Source of the DNA: Shinella kummerowiae
GTDB lineage: Bacteria; Pseudomonadota; Alphaproteobacteria; Rhizobiales; Rhizobiaceae
DNA length: 64,000 nt
Assembly: GCF_009827055.1 (NCBI RefSeq)
Contig: NZ_WUMK01000007.1
Location: 248,001 to 312,000 of the forward strand
Direction of reading: 5' to 3'
The notes under the pieces are model-generated. The model did no database searches and was not told the origin of the DNA. It saw only the letters and a list, made by a program, of their open reading frames with translations. A program made the position numbers and the translations under genes. Shown here piece after piece: positions 16,702 through 28,016 of this stretch (position 1 is the stretch's first letter; the number at the start of each line of letters is the position of its first letter).

Positions 16702-17061
16702 ATGCTGCTGATCTACTGCCCCTACTGCGAGGAAGAGCGCTCGGAGCTCGAATTCCGCCACGGTGGCGACGCGCACATCGCCCGGCCGACCAACATGGCC
16801 GACATCACCGACGAGGAGTTCCAGGACTTCTTCTTCCTGCGCGACAACCCGAAGGGCCTGATCTTCGAACGCTGGCGTCACATCCACGGCTGCGGCCGCT
16901 TCTTCAATGCGGCGCGCGACACGGTGAGCGACAAGTTCGTCATGAGCTACAAGGCCGGCGAGCCGAAACCTGACCTTTCGGGTGCCACGCCCGCCACGGA
17001 AAAACCCCTCACTGAAAAAGTGGGCGAAACCCATGAAGCCACGGAAGGAACCGCGAAATGA
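16702..17061 (+). CDS. soxD: Sarcosine oxidase delta subunit
   Basis: The 119-residue protein opens MLLIYCPYCEEERSELEFRHGG, with the CPYC zinc pair, and continues with RWRHIHGCGRFFNAARDT, which supplies the other zinc ligands. It is the small zinc subunit of heterotetrameric sarcosine oxidase. The C-terminal 30 residues (after GEPKPDLSG) are low-complexity and longer than in the shortest family members. Its end overlaps the start of soxA by four bases (ATGA). Confidence 0.95.
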   Translation: MLLIYCPYCEEERSELEFRHGGDAHIARPTNMADITDEEFQDFFFLRDNPKGLIFERWRHIHGCGRFFNAARDTVSDKFVMSYKAGEPKPDLSGATPATEKPLTEKVGETHEATEGTAK

Positions 17062-20051
17062 GCGGTGCTAATCGTATTGCCGGTCAGGGCCGCCTGACGC
17101 CCGCCAAGACCGCGCGTTTCACCTTCGACGGCAAGACCTATCAGGCGCTGGAAGGCGACACCGTCGCCTCTGCGCTGCTCGCCAACGGCGTGCATCTCGT
17201 CGGCCGGTCGTTCAAGTATCACCGCCCGCGCGGCATCCTTTCCGCCGGCCCGGAAGAGCCGAATGCGCTGATCGACGTCTCCCGCGACGTCGCCCGCCGC
17301 CAGCCGAACGTGCGCGCGCCGGTGCAGGAAGTGTTCGACGGCATGAAGGTGGAATCGCAGAACCGCTGGCCGTCGCTCTCGTTCGACATCGGCGGCGTCA
17401 ACAACCTGCTGTCGCCGTTCTTTGCCGCCGGCTTCTACTACAAGACCTTCATGTGGCCGAAGGCGGCCTGGGAGAAGGTTTACGAGCCCTTCATCCGCAA
17501 GGCTGCCGGGCTTGGCGTCGCGCCGACGGAGGAGGATCCGGACCACTACGCCAACCGTTACGACCATTGCGACGTGCTGGTCGCCGGTGCCGGTGTCGCT
17601 GGTCTTGCCGCAGCGCTTGCCGCAGCGGAGGCCGGTGCGCGCGTCATCCTGGTCGATGAGCAGCCGGAAGTCGGCGGTGCACTGCACTACGACATGTCGG
17701 TCACCATCGACGGCCAGAGCGGTTACGAATGGGCGCAGGCGACGGCTGCCAAGCTGAAGGCGATGGAGAACGTCACCGTTCTCACCCGCACGACGGCGTT
17801 CGGCTACTACAACCACAATTTCGTCGGTCTCGTTGAACGCGTCACCGATCACCTTGCCAAGCCCGACAAGAAGCTGCCGCGCGAGCGGCTGTGGCAGGTC
17901 CGCGCCAAGCGCGTCATCCTGGCGACGGGCTCGATCGAGCGCCACATGGTGTTCGCCAACAACGATCGTCCGGGCATCATGCTCGCTTCGGCGGCGCGCA
18001 CCTATCTCAACCATTTCGGCGTCGCCGTCGGCCGCAAGGTCGGCGTCTATACGGCGAGCGATTCTGCCTATGAGGCGGCCTTCGACCTGAAGCGGGCCGG
18101 CGTCACCATCGCCGCCATCGTCGACAACCGCGAGAAGCCGGGCGACGCGGTCCTGACGGAAGCCCGCAGGCTCGGCATCGAAGTGCTCACCGGCCATTCG
18201 GTGGTCGACACCAAGGGCAAGCTGCGCGTCTCCTCCATCTCGGTCGCCCGCAATGGCGGCGGTTCGGCGCGTGCGATCCCGGTCGATGCGCTGCTGATGT
18301 CGGCCGGCTGGACGCCCTCCGTGCACCTGTTCTCGCAGTCGCGCGGCAAGGTCGCCTATGACGCGGCCTCCGGCCGCTTCCTGCCGGGCACCTATGCGCA
18401 GGACTGCCTTTCGGTCGGTTCGTGCAACGGCACGGACGGCCTTCAGGCGACGATCGAGGAATCGCTGGCGGCCGGCGAGCTGATGGCACGCGCCACCGGC
18501 AACGAGGGCGGCGCCAAGGTCGAGCTTCGCGGCGAGAACGCCTTCGAATGGACCGGCGGCATGGCCGGGGCAGGCGAGGGGGCGGGCGTCGATACGACGG
18601 TGAAAGCCTTCGTCGACTTCCAGAACGACGTCTGCGCCAAGGATATCCGCCTTGCCGTGCGCGAAGGCATGCACTCGATCGAGCATATCAAGCGCTTCAC
18701 CACCAATGGCATGGCGACGGATCAGGGCAAGCTGTCCAACATCCATGGTCTTGCCATCGCCTCTGAAGTGCTGAACCGCGAGATCCCGAAGATCGGCCTC
18801 ACCACCTTCCGCGCGCCCTACACGCCGGTGACCTTCGGTGCGTTGATCAGCCATTCGCGTGGCGAATTGTTCGATCCGGCGCGCAAGACGCCGATGCATG
18901 CCTGGGAAGAAGCGCACGGCGCCGTCTTCGAGGATGTCGGCAACTGGAAGCGCGCCTGGTACTATCCGCGCTCGGGTGAGACCATGCACGATGCGGTCAA
19001 CCGCGAGTGCCGGACGGTGCGTAACGCCGCCGGCCTGTTCGATGCCTCGACGCTCGGCAAGATCGAGGTGGTCGGCCCCGATGCGGCCGAATTCCTCAAC
19101 CTCATGTACACCAATGCCTGGGACACGTTGAAGCCCGGCCGCTGCCGCTATGGCATCATGCTGCGCGAGGACGGCTTCGTCTATGACGACGGCGTCGTCG
19201 GGCGTCTCGCCGAGGATCGCTTCCATGTCACGACCACGACGGGCGGTGCGCCGCGCGTCATGAACCACATGGAAGACTATCTCCAGACCGAATTCCCGCA
19301 TCTCAAGGTCTGGCTGACGTCGACCACCGAACAGTGGGCGGTCATCGCCGTACAGGGTCCGAAGGCACGCGAAATCCTCGCGCCGCTGGTCGAAGGCATC
19401 GATATGGCAAACGAGGCTTTCCCGCATATGAGTGTGCGTGAAGGCAAGATCTGCGGCGTGCCGACCAGGCTCTTCCGCATGTCGTTCACCGGTGAAGCGG
19501 GCTTCGAAGTCAACGTTCCCGCCGATTACGGCCAGGCCGTCTGGGAAGCCATCTGGGCGCGGGCCGAACCGCTTGGCGCCTGCGCCTACGGCACCGAGAC
19601 CATGCACGTCCTGCGCGCCGAAAAGGGCTACATCATCGTCGGCCAGGATACGGACGGCACGGTCACGCCGCACGATGCCAGCCTGAGCTGGGCCGTCTCC
19701 AAGAAGAAGACCGACTTCGTCGGCATTCGCGGCCTGAAGCGGCCCGACCTCGTCAAGGAAGGCCGCAAGCAGCTCGTCGGCCTTCTCACGAAGGACCCGA
19801 ACGTTGTTCTGGAGGAAGGCGCACAGATCGTCGCGGATCCGAACCAGCCGAAGCCGATGACCATGCTCGGCCATGTGACGTCGTCCTACTGGTCGGAAAA
19901 CTGCGGTCGCTCGATTGCCATGGCGCTCGTCGCCGGCGGCCAGGCGCGGCTTGGCCAGACGCTCTACGTGCCAATGCCGGACCGTACCATCGCGGTCGAA
20001 GTCAGCGACATGGTCTTTGTCGACAAGGAAGGAGGACGCCTCAATGGCTGA
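17058..20051 (+). CDS. soxA: Sarcosine oxidase alpha subunit
   Basis: The 997-residue subunit has an N-terminal ferredoxin-like domain (GDTVASALLANGVHLVGRSFKYHRPRG), a central NAD-binding Rossmann region (DVLVAGAGVAGLAAALAAAEAGARVILVDE, near residue 170) and a C-terminal glycine-cleavage-T-like domain (about 600-990) that binds tetrahydrofolate and accepts the methylene group. Length is as expected for this subunit. The gene overlaps soxD by four bases and soxG by eight, consistent with tight stoichiometric expression. Confidence 0.95.
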   Translation: MSGANRIAGQGRLTPAKTARFTFDGKTYQALEGDTVASALLANGVHLVGRSFKYHRPRGILSAGPEEPNALIDVSRDVARRQPNVRAPVQEVFDGMKVESQNRWPSLSFDIGGVNNLLSPFFAAGFYYKTFMWPKAAWEKVYEPFIRKAAGLGVAPTEEDPDHYANRYDHCDVLVAGAGVAGLAAALAAAEAGARVILVDEQPEVGGALHYDMSVTIDGQSGYEWAQATAAKLKAMENVTVLTRTTAFGYYNHNFVGLVERVTDHLAKPDKKLPRERLWQVRAKRVILATGSIERHMVFANNDRPGIMLASAARTYLNHFGVAVGRKVGVYTASDSAYEAAFDLKRAGVTIAAIVDNREKPGDAVLTEARRLGIEVLTGHSVVDTKGKLRVSSISVARNGGGSARAIPVDALLMSAGWTPSVHLFSQSRGKVAYDAASGRFLPGTYAQDCLSVGSCNGTDGLQATIEESLAAGELMARATGNEGGAKVELRGENAFEWTGGMAGAGEGAGVDTTVKAFVDFQNDVCAKDIRLAVREGMHSIEHIKRFTTNGMATDQGKLSNIHGLAIASEVLNREIPKIGLTTFRAPYTPVTFGALISHSRGELFDPARKTPMHAWEEAHGAVFEDVGNWKRAWYYPRSGETMHDAVNRECRTVRNAAGLFDASTLGKIEVVGPDAAEFLNLMYTNAWDTLKPGRCRYGIMLREDGFVYDDGVVGRLAEDRFHVTTTTGGAPRVMNHMEDYLQTEFPHLKVWLTSTTEQWAVIAVQGPKAREILAPLVEGIDMANEAFPHMSVREGKICGVPTRLFRMSFTGEAGFEVNVPADYGQAVWEAIWARAEPLGACAYGTETMHVLRAEKGYIIVGQDTDGTVTPHDASLSWAVSKKKTDFVGIRGLKRPDLVKEGRKQLVGLLTKDPNVVLEEGAQIVADPNQPKPMTMLGHVTSSYWSENCGRSIAMALVAGGQARLGQTLYVPMPDRTIAVEVSDMVFVDKEGGRLNG

Positions 20052-20592
20052 TCAAGCTCTTCGCAAGGCGCCGCTCGTCGGCCGCCATGGTGGCTCCGCC
20101 GGCGCGCGCGTCACGCCGGCCGGCCCGGCAACCCGCCTGTCGCTGCGCGCCGGCACCGACGCCATCGGCACGCTGTCGCTGGCCTTCGGCCTTGAACTGC
20201 CGCAGCGGCCGAAAACCTCGGCGTCGGTCAGCGGTCGCCATGCGCTCTGGCTCGGCCCGGACGAGTGGCTGCTGATCGACGAGAACGGCGCTGACCTGAT
20301 GGCGATCGCGGCCGGCGTTTCGGCGCTGCATTCGGCAACGGACGTCTCGCACCGCAACACGGCGATCCTCGTTTCCGGCCCGGATGCGGCCGGGGCGATT
20401 GCCAGCAGCTGCCCGCTCGATCTCGGCAAGACGATCTTCCCGGTCGGTGCCGCGGCCCGCACCGTGCTCGGCAAGATCGAGATCGTGCTCCTGCGCACCG
20501 GCGAAGAGGAATATCGCGTGGAGTGCTGGCGTTCGTTTTCGCCTTACGCCTTCGGCATTCTTGCCGAAGGTGCGGAAGATGCCGCGCTCTGA
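20044..20592 (+). CDS. soxG: Sarcosine oxidase gamma subunit
   Basis: The 182-residue protein begins MADQALRKAPLVGRHG, overlapping the soxA end by eight bases, and shows the family's WLGPDEWLLIDENG and ATDVSHRNTAILVSGP segments that resemble a partial GcvT fold. It completes the soxBDAG set. The downstream stretch contains a perfect 14-bp hairpin that probably ends the transcript. Confidence 0.93.
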   Translation: MADQALRKAPLVGRHGGSAGARVTPAGPATRLSLRAGTDAIGTLSLAFGLELPQRPKTSASVSGRHALWLGPDEWLLIDENGADLMAIAAGVSALHSATDVSHRNTAILVSGPDAAGAIASSCPLDLGKTIFPVGAAARTVLGKIEIVLLRTGEEEYRVECWRSFSPYAFGILAEGAEDAAL

Positions 20593-20599
20593 TCCCGGA

Positions 20600-21124
20600 T
20601 CAGAAAAAACGATAGAAAAACAGGGCTGTCTCCCGCGTGCCGGGAGACAGCCCTTTGTACAGGTAGCGGTCGTAGCCGCCGAGGGTGAAACCCTGGCGCA
20701 TGTAGAACCGGCAGGCTGCGACATTGTTCGTCTGGGTCTCGAGCCGGATGCCGGGCAGGCCCTTCTCCTTCGCCCATGTGACTGCCTGCTGCATCAGCCG
20801 TTGCGCGGCACCGGTGCCGCGCCATTCCATGTCGACGGCAAGATCGTCGATCGCGGCGAGATCGTTCCAGTCGCGCGACAGCGCGATATAGCCGACGGGC
20901 GCCTCGTCGCCGATCGCGACAAAGAGAGCCTTGTCATCTGTCGCCATATGCGGTGCAAGCTCCGCCGGATCGAAACCATAGTTTTTCGGATAGGGCTCGA
21001 CCGGGCGCACATGGGCCAGCCAGTCGCCCTCGAAGGGCGGCATGGCCTCGCGGGTGACGAGGAAGGAGAAATCGCAGGCGCCAAGTGCCGCCAGATCCTC
21101 CTGAATGGCAGGCCGGACCTTCAC
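20600..21124 (-). CDS. GNAT acetyltransferase resembling streptothricin acetyltransferase (SatA-like)
   Basis: The 174-residue protein starts at GTG, its first codon overlapping the stop of the upstream MaoC gene (GTGA). It has the acetyl-CoA-binding segment AIDDLAVDMEWRGTGAAQRLMQQAVTWA and the block GIRLETQTNNVAACRFYMRQGFTLGGYDRYLYKG, which closely follows the pattern of SatA/Sat4 streptothricin N-acetyltransferases; ETQ.NN..AC.FY..GF.LGG.D..LYKG is shared. Whether it detoxifies streptothricin or acetylates another lysine-like amine is unknown. Oddly, its last 18 codons form a perfect terminator hairpin. Confidence 0.8.
   Translation of the reverse strand: MKVRPAIQEDLAALGACDFSFLVTREAMPPFEGDWLAHVRPVEPYPKNYGFDPAELAPHMATDDKALFVAIGDEAPVGYIALSRDWNDLAAIDDLAVDMEWRGTGAAQRLMQQAVTWAKEKGLPGIRLETQTNNVAACRFYMRQGFTLGGYDRYLYKGLSPGTRETALFFYRFF
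20604..20656. terminator. Bidirectional terminator formed within the 3' coding end of the GNAT gene
   Basis: A perfect 14-bp stem (AGGGCTGTCTCCCG / CGGGAGACAGCCCT, 20622-20654) with loop CGTGC lies inside the final codons of the minus-strand acetyltransferase. On the minus strand it is followed by TTTTT and then TTTTTT up to the stop codon; on the plus strand by TTTG, serving the sox operon. Confidence 0.7.
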
Positions 21125-21609
21125 GCGTCCTCCGGACGGTCCTTCGGATCGAACTGGATGATGGTGATCCAGTCGGCCGTCAGCGCCGGTTTGCGCTCGT
21201 CCTCGATCTCAACCGTCACGTCGTAGCGGATCGTCACCATGCCGGCGCCACGGAAGCGGGCTTCGGCGAGAACGAAGCGGCCGCGCACGCGCGCACCGCT
21301 CTTTACCGGCGTCATGAAGCGGACTTTTTCAAACCCGTAATTGATGCCCATCGTCTGCTCGACGATGCGGGGCACGCAATCGTAGTTCATCGCCGACAGC
21401 AATGAGAGGGTGAGAAATCCGTGGGCGATCGTGCCGCCGAAGGGGGTTTCCGCGGCCGCGCGCACCGGATCGGTATGGATGAACTGGTGGTCTTCCGTTG
21501 CCTCGGCAAAGCGGTCGATCATCGTCTGGTCGACGGTGAACCAGCGCGACAGGCCGAGTTCCGTGCCGACAAGGGATGTGATGTCTTTCAGGTGGATAGT
21601 GTCTGGCAT
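21121..21609 (-). CDS. MaoC-family (R)-specific enoyl-CoA hydratase-like protein
   Basis: The 162-residue hotdog-fold protein starts MPDTIHLKDITSLVGTELG. It contains the hydratase motif FAEATEDHQFIHTDPVRAAAETPFGGTIAHGFLTLSLLS, with the aspartate and histidine of D.....H and the GGTIAHG loop typical of nodulation protein N / MaoC dehydratases that hydrate enoyl-CoA thioesters. It is the first gene of a two-gene unit with the GNAT protein. The longer frame reaching back to 21939 would overlap glgX and was rejected. Confidence 0.85.
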   Translation of the reverse strand: MPDTIHLKDITSLVGTELGLSRWFTVDQTMIDRFAEATEDHQFIHTDPVRAAAETPFGGTIAHGFLTLSLLSAMNYDCVPRIVEQTMGINYGFEKVRFMTPVKSGARVRGRFVLAEARFRGAGMVTIRYDVTVEIEDERKPALTADWITIIQFDPKDRPEDA

Positions 21610-21671
21610 GTGGCTTTCCCGCCGATCGATTCGCCCCGTTCTAGAGGGGCGGTTTGTCCGGGCAATGAAGA

Positions 21672-23645
21672 TCAATGCTTTTCGACAAAAATCTCGACGC
21701 TGCGTGGATGAAGGAGACCAGTCGCGGGATGGTTGGCAGAAAGCAGGCTCGTCCACTCTCGGCCTTCCGGGGGCGGCAAGGCAAGAGCCTGATCGCCATG
21801 AGTCCGGTTGATGGCGAGCGCAAGATGAACGATCCGTTGCTGCTGTAGGTCGGGTGTCTTCAAAAGGACAAGCAGGGATCCGGCGAACGGCGCTTCCCAG
21901 TCGGCAACGGTCATCGGGCTGCCGGCCAGCGTCAGCCATTCGACATCGCCCGCGCCGCTGAGGAACGTGGTCTCACCAAGTGCGGGGAAACGCTTGCGGA
22001 TCGCCGAGAGCGTGGCGGCGTGCTCGATCAGGCCGTCGTCCAGCCTGTCCCAGTGCATCCAGGTGATGGCATTGTCCTGGCAATAGGCATTGTTGTTGCC
22101 TTGCTGGCTGCGCCCACCTTCGTCGCCGGCCGTCAGCATCACCGTGCCGCGCGAGAGAAACAGGCTCGACAGCAGCGCCTTCACATCCGCGCGGCGGGCG
22201 GACAGCACCGCGCCGTCCGTCGTCGCACCTTCAACGCCGTTGTTCCAGGAGCGGTTTTCGTTGTGGCCGTCGCGGTTGTCCTCGCCGTTCGCCTCATTGT
22301 GCTTCACCGTGTGCGAAACGAGATCCATCAGGGTGAAGCCGTCATGGGCGGCGAGGAAATTGACGGTGCGCGTGTTTTCGCCGCCGTGGCGCGAAAAAAT
22401 ATCCGAGGAGCCGGCAAAGGCAGTGACGAAGGCACCCAGTCGATGGCTGTCGCCGCGCCAGAAGGTTCTGTTGTCGTCGCGGTAGCGGTCGTTCCATTCG
22501 AGGAAGGGTGCGGGGAAATTGCCGAGCTGGTAGCCGCCGGGGCCGATATCCCACGGTTCGGCGATCAGCACGCGGTCTTTCAAGAGCGGGTCGGCGCAGA
22601 TTTCGGACAGCAGGGCGGCATGGGCCGAAAAGCCGTCCGCCTCGCGGCCGAGGATGGTCGCGAGGTCAAAACGGAAGCCATCGACGCCGGCATGGCGCAC
22701 AAAATGGCGCAGGCTGTCGAGCACGAGCTGGCGGACGACCGGGTGCTCGCCGGCAATGGTGTTGCCGCAACCGGTATCGTTGATCAGCTCGCCCGGCCGG
22801 CCGTCCACATGGCGGTAGTAGGTGAGGTTGTCGAGGCCGCGCATGGAGAGCGTCGCGCCATGGCGGTCGCTCTCGCCGGAATGGTTGAAGACGAGGTCGA
22901 GCACGACGCCGATATTTTCCGCGCGCAGGGCCGCGACGGTCTCGGCGAGTTCCGTCATGCCGCCCGGCACGAGGCGCGGGTCGAGCGCCATCAGCGCGAT
23001 CGGATTGTAGCCCCAGCTGTTGGACAGGCCAAGCGGCGGCAGGTGGCGCTCGTCGATCCAGGCGGTAATCGGCATCAGCTCGACCGCATCGACGCCGAGG
23101 CGTTTGAGATGGGCGAGAACGGCGGGGTGGGCGAGCGCTGCGACCGTGCCGCGCATGGCCTCTGGCACGTCTGGATGCAGCATGGTGAAGCTGCGCACGG
23201 CGATTTCGTAGACGAAGCCGCCGGGGCGGAAGAGCGGCGGTTTCACACTGACGGGCACGTCGCGGGTGACGATCGCCTTTGGCGCGATGGCGGCCGTGTC
23301 CGTGCCGAAGAGCGCCAGCCGGCCGTCATGCACGAACGGGCGGTCAAGCGCCTTGGCGTAGGGATCGATCAGCAGCTTCGCTGGATCGAACCACAGGCCG
23401 TGATCCGGCGAATAGACGCCGTCCGCGCGAAAGCCGTAGCGTGCGCCTTCTGCGGCGCCCTCGACGAAGACCCGGTGGAAGCCGTTCTCGTCCCGCCCCA
23501 TGGTGAGGCGGGCGAGTTCCGTGTTGCCGTCATTGTCGAACAGGCAAAGCTCGACGCGGCTGGCATCGTGCGAATAGACCGAGAATTCCACCCCCTCCCC
23601 GGAGAGCGTGGCGCCCGGTGCGAAGGAGGGGGCGGTTGTCGTCAT
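21672..23645 (-). CDS. glgX: Glycogen debranching enzyme GlgX
   Basis: This 657-residue protein has an N-terminal carbohydrate-binding module (GEGVEFSVYSHDASRVELCLFD) and a GH13 catalytic barrel with the nucleophile in GVDGFRFDLATILGRE, the acid/base glutamate in VLIAEPWDIGPGGYQLGNFP and the FLAAHDGFTLMDLVS block. It cleaves alpha-1,6 branches of limit dextrins left by GlgP. It is last in the glycogen operon, one base after the pgm start region, with pgm upstream. The Rhizobiales order glgPBCA-pgm-glgX is recognisable. Confidence 0.95.
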   Translation of the reverse strand: MTTTAPSFAPGATLSGEGVEFSVYSHDASRVELCLFDNDGNTELARLTMGRDENGFHRVFVEGAAEGARYGFRADGVYSPDHGLWFDPAKLLIDPYAKALDRPFVHDGRLALFGTDTAAIAPKAIVTRDVPVSVKPPLFRPGGFVYEIAVRSFTMLHPDVPEAMRGTVAALAHPAVLAHLKRLGVDAVELMPITAWIDERHLPPLGLSNSWGYNPIALMALDPRLVPGGMTELAETVAALRAENIGVVLDLVFNHSGESDRHGATLSMRGLDNLTYYRHVDGRPGELINDTGCGNTIAGEHPVVRQLVLDSLRHFVRHAGVDGFRFDLATILGREADGFSAHAALLSEICADPLLKDRVLIAEPWDIGPGGYQLGNFPAPFLEWNDRYRDDNRTFWRGDSHRLGAFVTAFAGSSDIFSRHGGENTRTVNFLAAHDGFTLMDLVSHTVKHNEANGEDNRDGHNENRSWNNGVEGATTDGAVLSARRADVKALLSSLFLSRGTVMLTAGDEGGRSQQGNNNAYCQDNAITWMHWDRLDDGLIEHAATLSAIRKRFPALGETTFLSGAGDVEWLTLAGSPMTVADWEAPFAGSLLVLLKTPDLQQQRIVHLALAINRTHGDQALALPPPEGREWTSLLSANHPATGLLHPRSVEIFVEKH

Positions 23646-23646
23646 C

Positions 23647-25281
<1,635 letters not shown>

Positions 25282-26721
25282 TTACACTCGCGAAAGAAGG
25301 CTGGAATAGAGGTCGGCGTAATGCGCGGCGCTGTTTTCCCAGGAAACGTCGGACTTCATGCCCTGGTTCTGGATACGAGCCCAGACTTTCGGCTCGTTAT
25401 AGGCCTTGAAGGCCCGGCGCAGCGCGTGTTGCAGGCCCTCGGCATTGATCGGCGTGAACTGGAAACCCGTGGCGACACGGGCGGAGAGCGCGGCCTCGTT
25501 GGCGTCGATGACGGTATCGGCCAGGCCGCCGGTGCGCGCGACGATCGGAACGCAACCGTAGCGCAGGCCGTAAAGCTGGGTGAGGCCGCAAGGCTCGAAG
25601 CGCGACGGGATGAGGATCGCGTCGGCGCCGGCCTGCATGAGATGGGAGAGCGGCTCGTTATAGCCGATGACGATGCCGATGCGGCCGCGATGGCGGGAGG
25701 CGGCGGCGAGCAGCGCGCCTTCGAGGCCCTGATCACCGGAGCCGAGCACGGCCAGCTTGCCGCCCTGCTCGACGATCCAGTCGGCCGTCTCGGCGATGAG
25801 ATCAATGCCCTTCTGCCAGGTGAGACGGCTGACGACGCAGAAGATCGGACCGGCGTCCTGCACGAGGCTGAAGCGCTCGGCGAGCGCCTGCCGGTTGACG
25901 GCGCGCTGCTTGAGAGAGCCTGCGGCATAGGTGCGGGCGATATGGGTGTCCGTTTCGGGGTTCCACACCGCAGTGTCGATGCCGTTGACGAGGCCGACGA
26001 GATCGGGCGCGCGGGCGTTGATCAGCCCCTCGAGGCCCATGCCGTATTCCGGCGTCGCGATCTCGTGCGCATAGGTCGGGCTGACCGTGGTGATCGACCA
26101 GGCCGTGCGCAACCCGCCCTTGAGGAAGCCGACATCGCCGTAATATTCCAGTCCCTCCACGGTGAAGGCCTCCGGTGGCAGGCCGAGGTCCGGGAAGATA
26201 TCGGCGCCGAACTGACCCTGAAAGGCGAGGTTATGCACGGTGATGATGGTGGGAATGTGCTGGAGGCCGGTGTAGCGCATGTAGACGGGCGTCATCGCCG
26301 CCTGCCAGTCATGGGCATGGACGAGGTCCGGCTGCCAGTCCGGCAACACGCCGCGGGCGATTTCCGCGCCCGCGAAGGAGAGCGCGGCAAAGCGCCGCCA
26401 GTTGTCGACGAAATCCTTGCCGGTGGCATCGGTATAGGGGCCGCCCGGGCGATCGTAGAAGCCAGGCGCATCCAGCACGAGGATGTCGAGGCCCTCGTGC
26501 ATGGTGGCGAGGATGCGCGCCGGCTCGCCGAGCAGGTCGTCGAAGGTGGCGACCACCTCGACGGTGCCCAATCGCTGCATGACCGCGGGATAGCCGGGCA
26601 TCAGCGTGCGCATCTGCATGCCACGTCCGGCGAGTGCGATCGGCAATGCGCCGGCGACGTCGGCGAGGCCTCCCGTCTTGATGAGCGGGAATACTTCGGA
26701 TGCCACCGAAAGGATTTTCAT
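25282..26721 (-). CDS. glgA: Glycogen synthase (ADP-glucose dependent)
   Basis: The 479-residue GT5 enzyme starts [22 protein letters not shown], carrying the KTGGL ADP-glucose-binding motif, and has the C-terminal [33 protein letters not shown] block with the catalytic glutamate region. It extends alpha-1,4 glucan chains with glucose from ADP-glucose made by GlgC, the gene seven bases upstream. Length matches bacterial GlgA. Confidence 0.96.
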   Translation of the reverse strand: MKILSVASEVFPLIKTGGLADVAGALPIALAGRGMQMRTLMPGYPAVMQRLGTVEVVATFDDLLGEPARILATMHEGLDILVLDAPGFYDRPGGPYTDATGKDFVDNWRRFAALSFAGAEIARGVLPDWQPDLVHAHDWQAAMTPVYMRYTGLQHIPTIITVHNLAFQGQFGADIFPDLGLPPEAFTVEGLEYYGDVGFLKGGLRTAWSITTVSPTYAHEIATPEYGMGLEGLINARAPDLVGLVNGIDTAVWNPETDTHIARTYAAGSLKQRAVNRQALAERFSLVQDAGPIFCVVSRLTWQKGIDLIAETADWIVEQGGKLAVLGSGDQGLEGALLAAASRHRGRIGIVIGYNEPLSHLMQAGADAILIPSRFEPCGLTQLYGLRYGCVPIVARTGGLADTVIDANEAALSARVATGFQFTPINAEGLQHALRRAFKAYNEPKVWARIQNQGMKSDVSWENSAAHYADLYSSLLSRV

Positions 26722-26728
26722 TGGTCGA

Positions 26729-27991
26729 CTAGAGCTCCAGCTTGTCGATCATCGGTTGGGTGATGAGGCAGATGCCGTTTTCCGACCGGCGGAAACGTTT
26801 GGCGTCGAGTTCCGGATCCTCGCCGACGACGAGGCCTTCCGGAATGATGACGCCGCGGTCGATGACGACGTTCTTGAGGTTTGCATGGCGGCCGATCATC
26901 ACATTGGGGAGAACCACTGCACCGTCCAGGCGTCCGTAGGAATTGGCCCGCACGCCGGTGAACAGCAGGCTGCGGTGCAGCGTCGAGCCGGAGATGATGC
27001 AGTCGCCCGATACCAATGAGGAGATTGCCGAACCGCGACGGTCCTCGTCGTCATGCACGAACTTAGCCGGCGGCTTGATCTCGGCGAAGGTCCAGATCGG
27101 CCAGGTGCTGTCGTAGATGTCGAGTTCCGGGGTGATGTGCGTCAGGTCGATATTGGCCTGCCAGTAGGCGTCAATCGTACCGACGTCGCGCCAGTAGGCT
27201 TCGCGTTCGAAATCCGAGCGCACGCAGGACTGGTTGAAGCGGTGGGCGACGGCTTTGCCGTGCTCGACGATATAGGGGATGATGTCCTTGCCGAAGTCGC
27301 GGCTCGACGTCGGGTCGGCGGCGTCGCGGCGCAGCAGTTCCATTAGGAACTTGGTGTGGAAGACGTAGATGCCCATGGAGGCGAGCGCCATGTCTGGATT
27401 GCCGGGAATGCCCGGCGGGTCGGCCGGCTTTTCCACGAAGGCGATGATCTGATCCTTCTCGTCGACATGCATGACGCCGAAGCCGGTCGCCTCCATGCGC
27501 GGCACTTCCAGGCAGCCGATGGTGACCTGCGCGCCGGAATCGACGTGCTGCTGGAGCATCAGCTCGTAGTCCATCTTGTAAACGTGGTCGCCGGCAAGGA
27601 TGACCATGTACTCGACGCCGTAGTCCTCGATGATGTCGATGTTCTGGTAGACCGCATCGGCGGTGCCTTCATACCACTGCGTCTCCGACACGCGCTGGCT
27701 GGCCGGCAGGATGTCGAAGCTTTCGTTACGCTCGGGGCGGAAGAAGTTCCAGCCGCGCTGCAGGTGGCGGATCAGCGAGTGCGCCTTGTACTGCGTCGCC
27801 ACGCCAATACGGCGGATACCGGAATTCAGCGCATTGGACAGCGCGAAGTCGATGATGCGCGCCTTGCCGCCGAAATAGACGGCGGGTTTGGCGCGCCGGT
27901 CCGTCAGTTCCTTCAGGCGGCTTCCTCGACCGCCGGCAAGAACATAGGCCATCGCGTCACGGGCGAGTGGTTGAATCCGCTTTTGCTCCAT
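26729..27991 (-). CDS. glgC: Glucose-1-phosphate adenylyltransferase
   Basis: The 420-residue enzyme contains the nucleotidyltransferase motif [23 protein letters not shown] near the N-terminus, the [12 protein letters not shown] catalytic-metal segment and a left-handed beta-helix C-terminus. It makes ADP-glucose from ATP and glucose-1-phosphate, the committed and usually allosterically controlled step of bacterial glycogen synthesis. It lies 25 bases after glgB in the operon. Confidence 0.96.
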   Translation of the reverse strand: MEQKRIQPLARDAMAYVLAGGRGSRLKELTDRRAKPAVYFGGKARIIDFALSNALNSGIRRIGVATQYKAHSLIRHLQRGWNFFRPERNESFDILPASQRVSETQWYEGTADAVYQNIDIIEDYGVEYMVILAGDHVYKMDYELMLQQHVDSGAQVTIGCLEVPRMEATGFGVMHVDEKDQIIAFVEKPADPPGIPGNPDMALASMGIYVFHTKFLMELLRRDAADPTSSRDFGKDIIPYIVEHGKAVAHRFNQSCVRSDFEREAYWRDVGTIDAYWQANIDLTHITPELDIYDSTWPIWTFAEIKPPAKFVHDDEDRRGSAISSLVSGDCIISGSTLHRSLLFTGVRANSYGRLDGAVVLPNVMIGRHANLKNVVIDRGVIIPEGLVVGEDPELDAKRFRRSENGICLITQPMIDKLEL

Positions 27992-28016
27992 AGTGTCCGT
28001 CCTCCCGACAGTCGAA

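Noticed and set aside
16947..19874. Very long open frame (975 codons) on the minus strand
   Set aside because: It is antisense to soxA and soxD, whose protein motifs are unmistakable; the long antisense frame is a product of high GC content.
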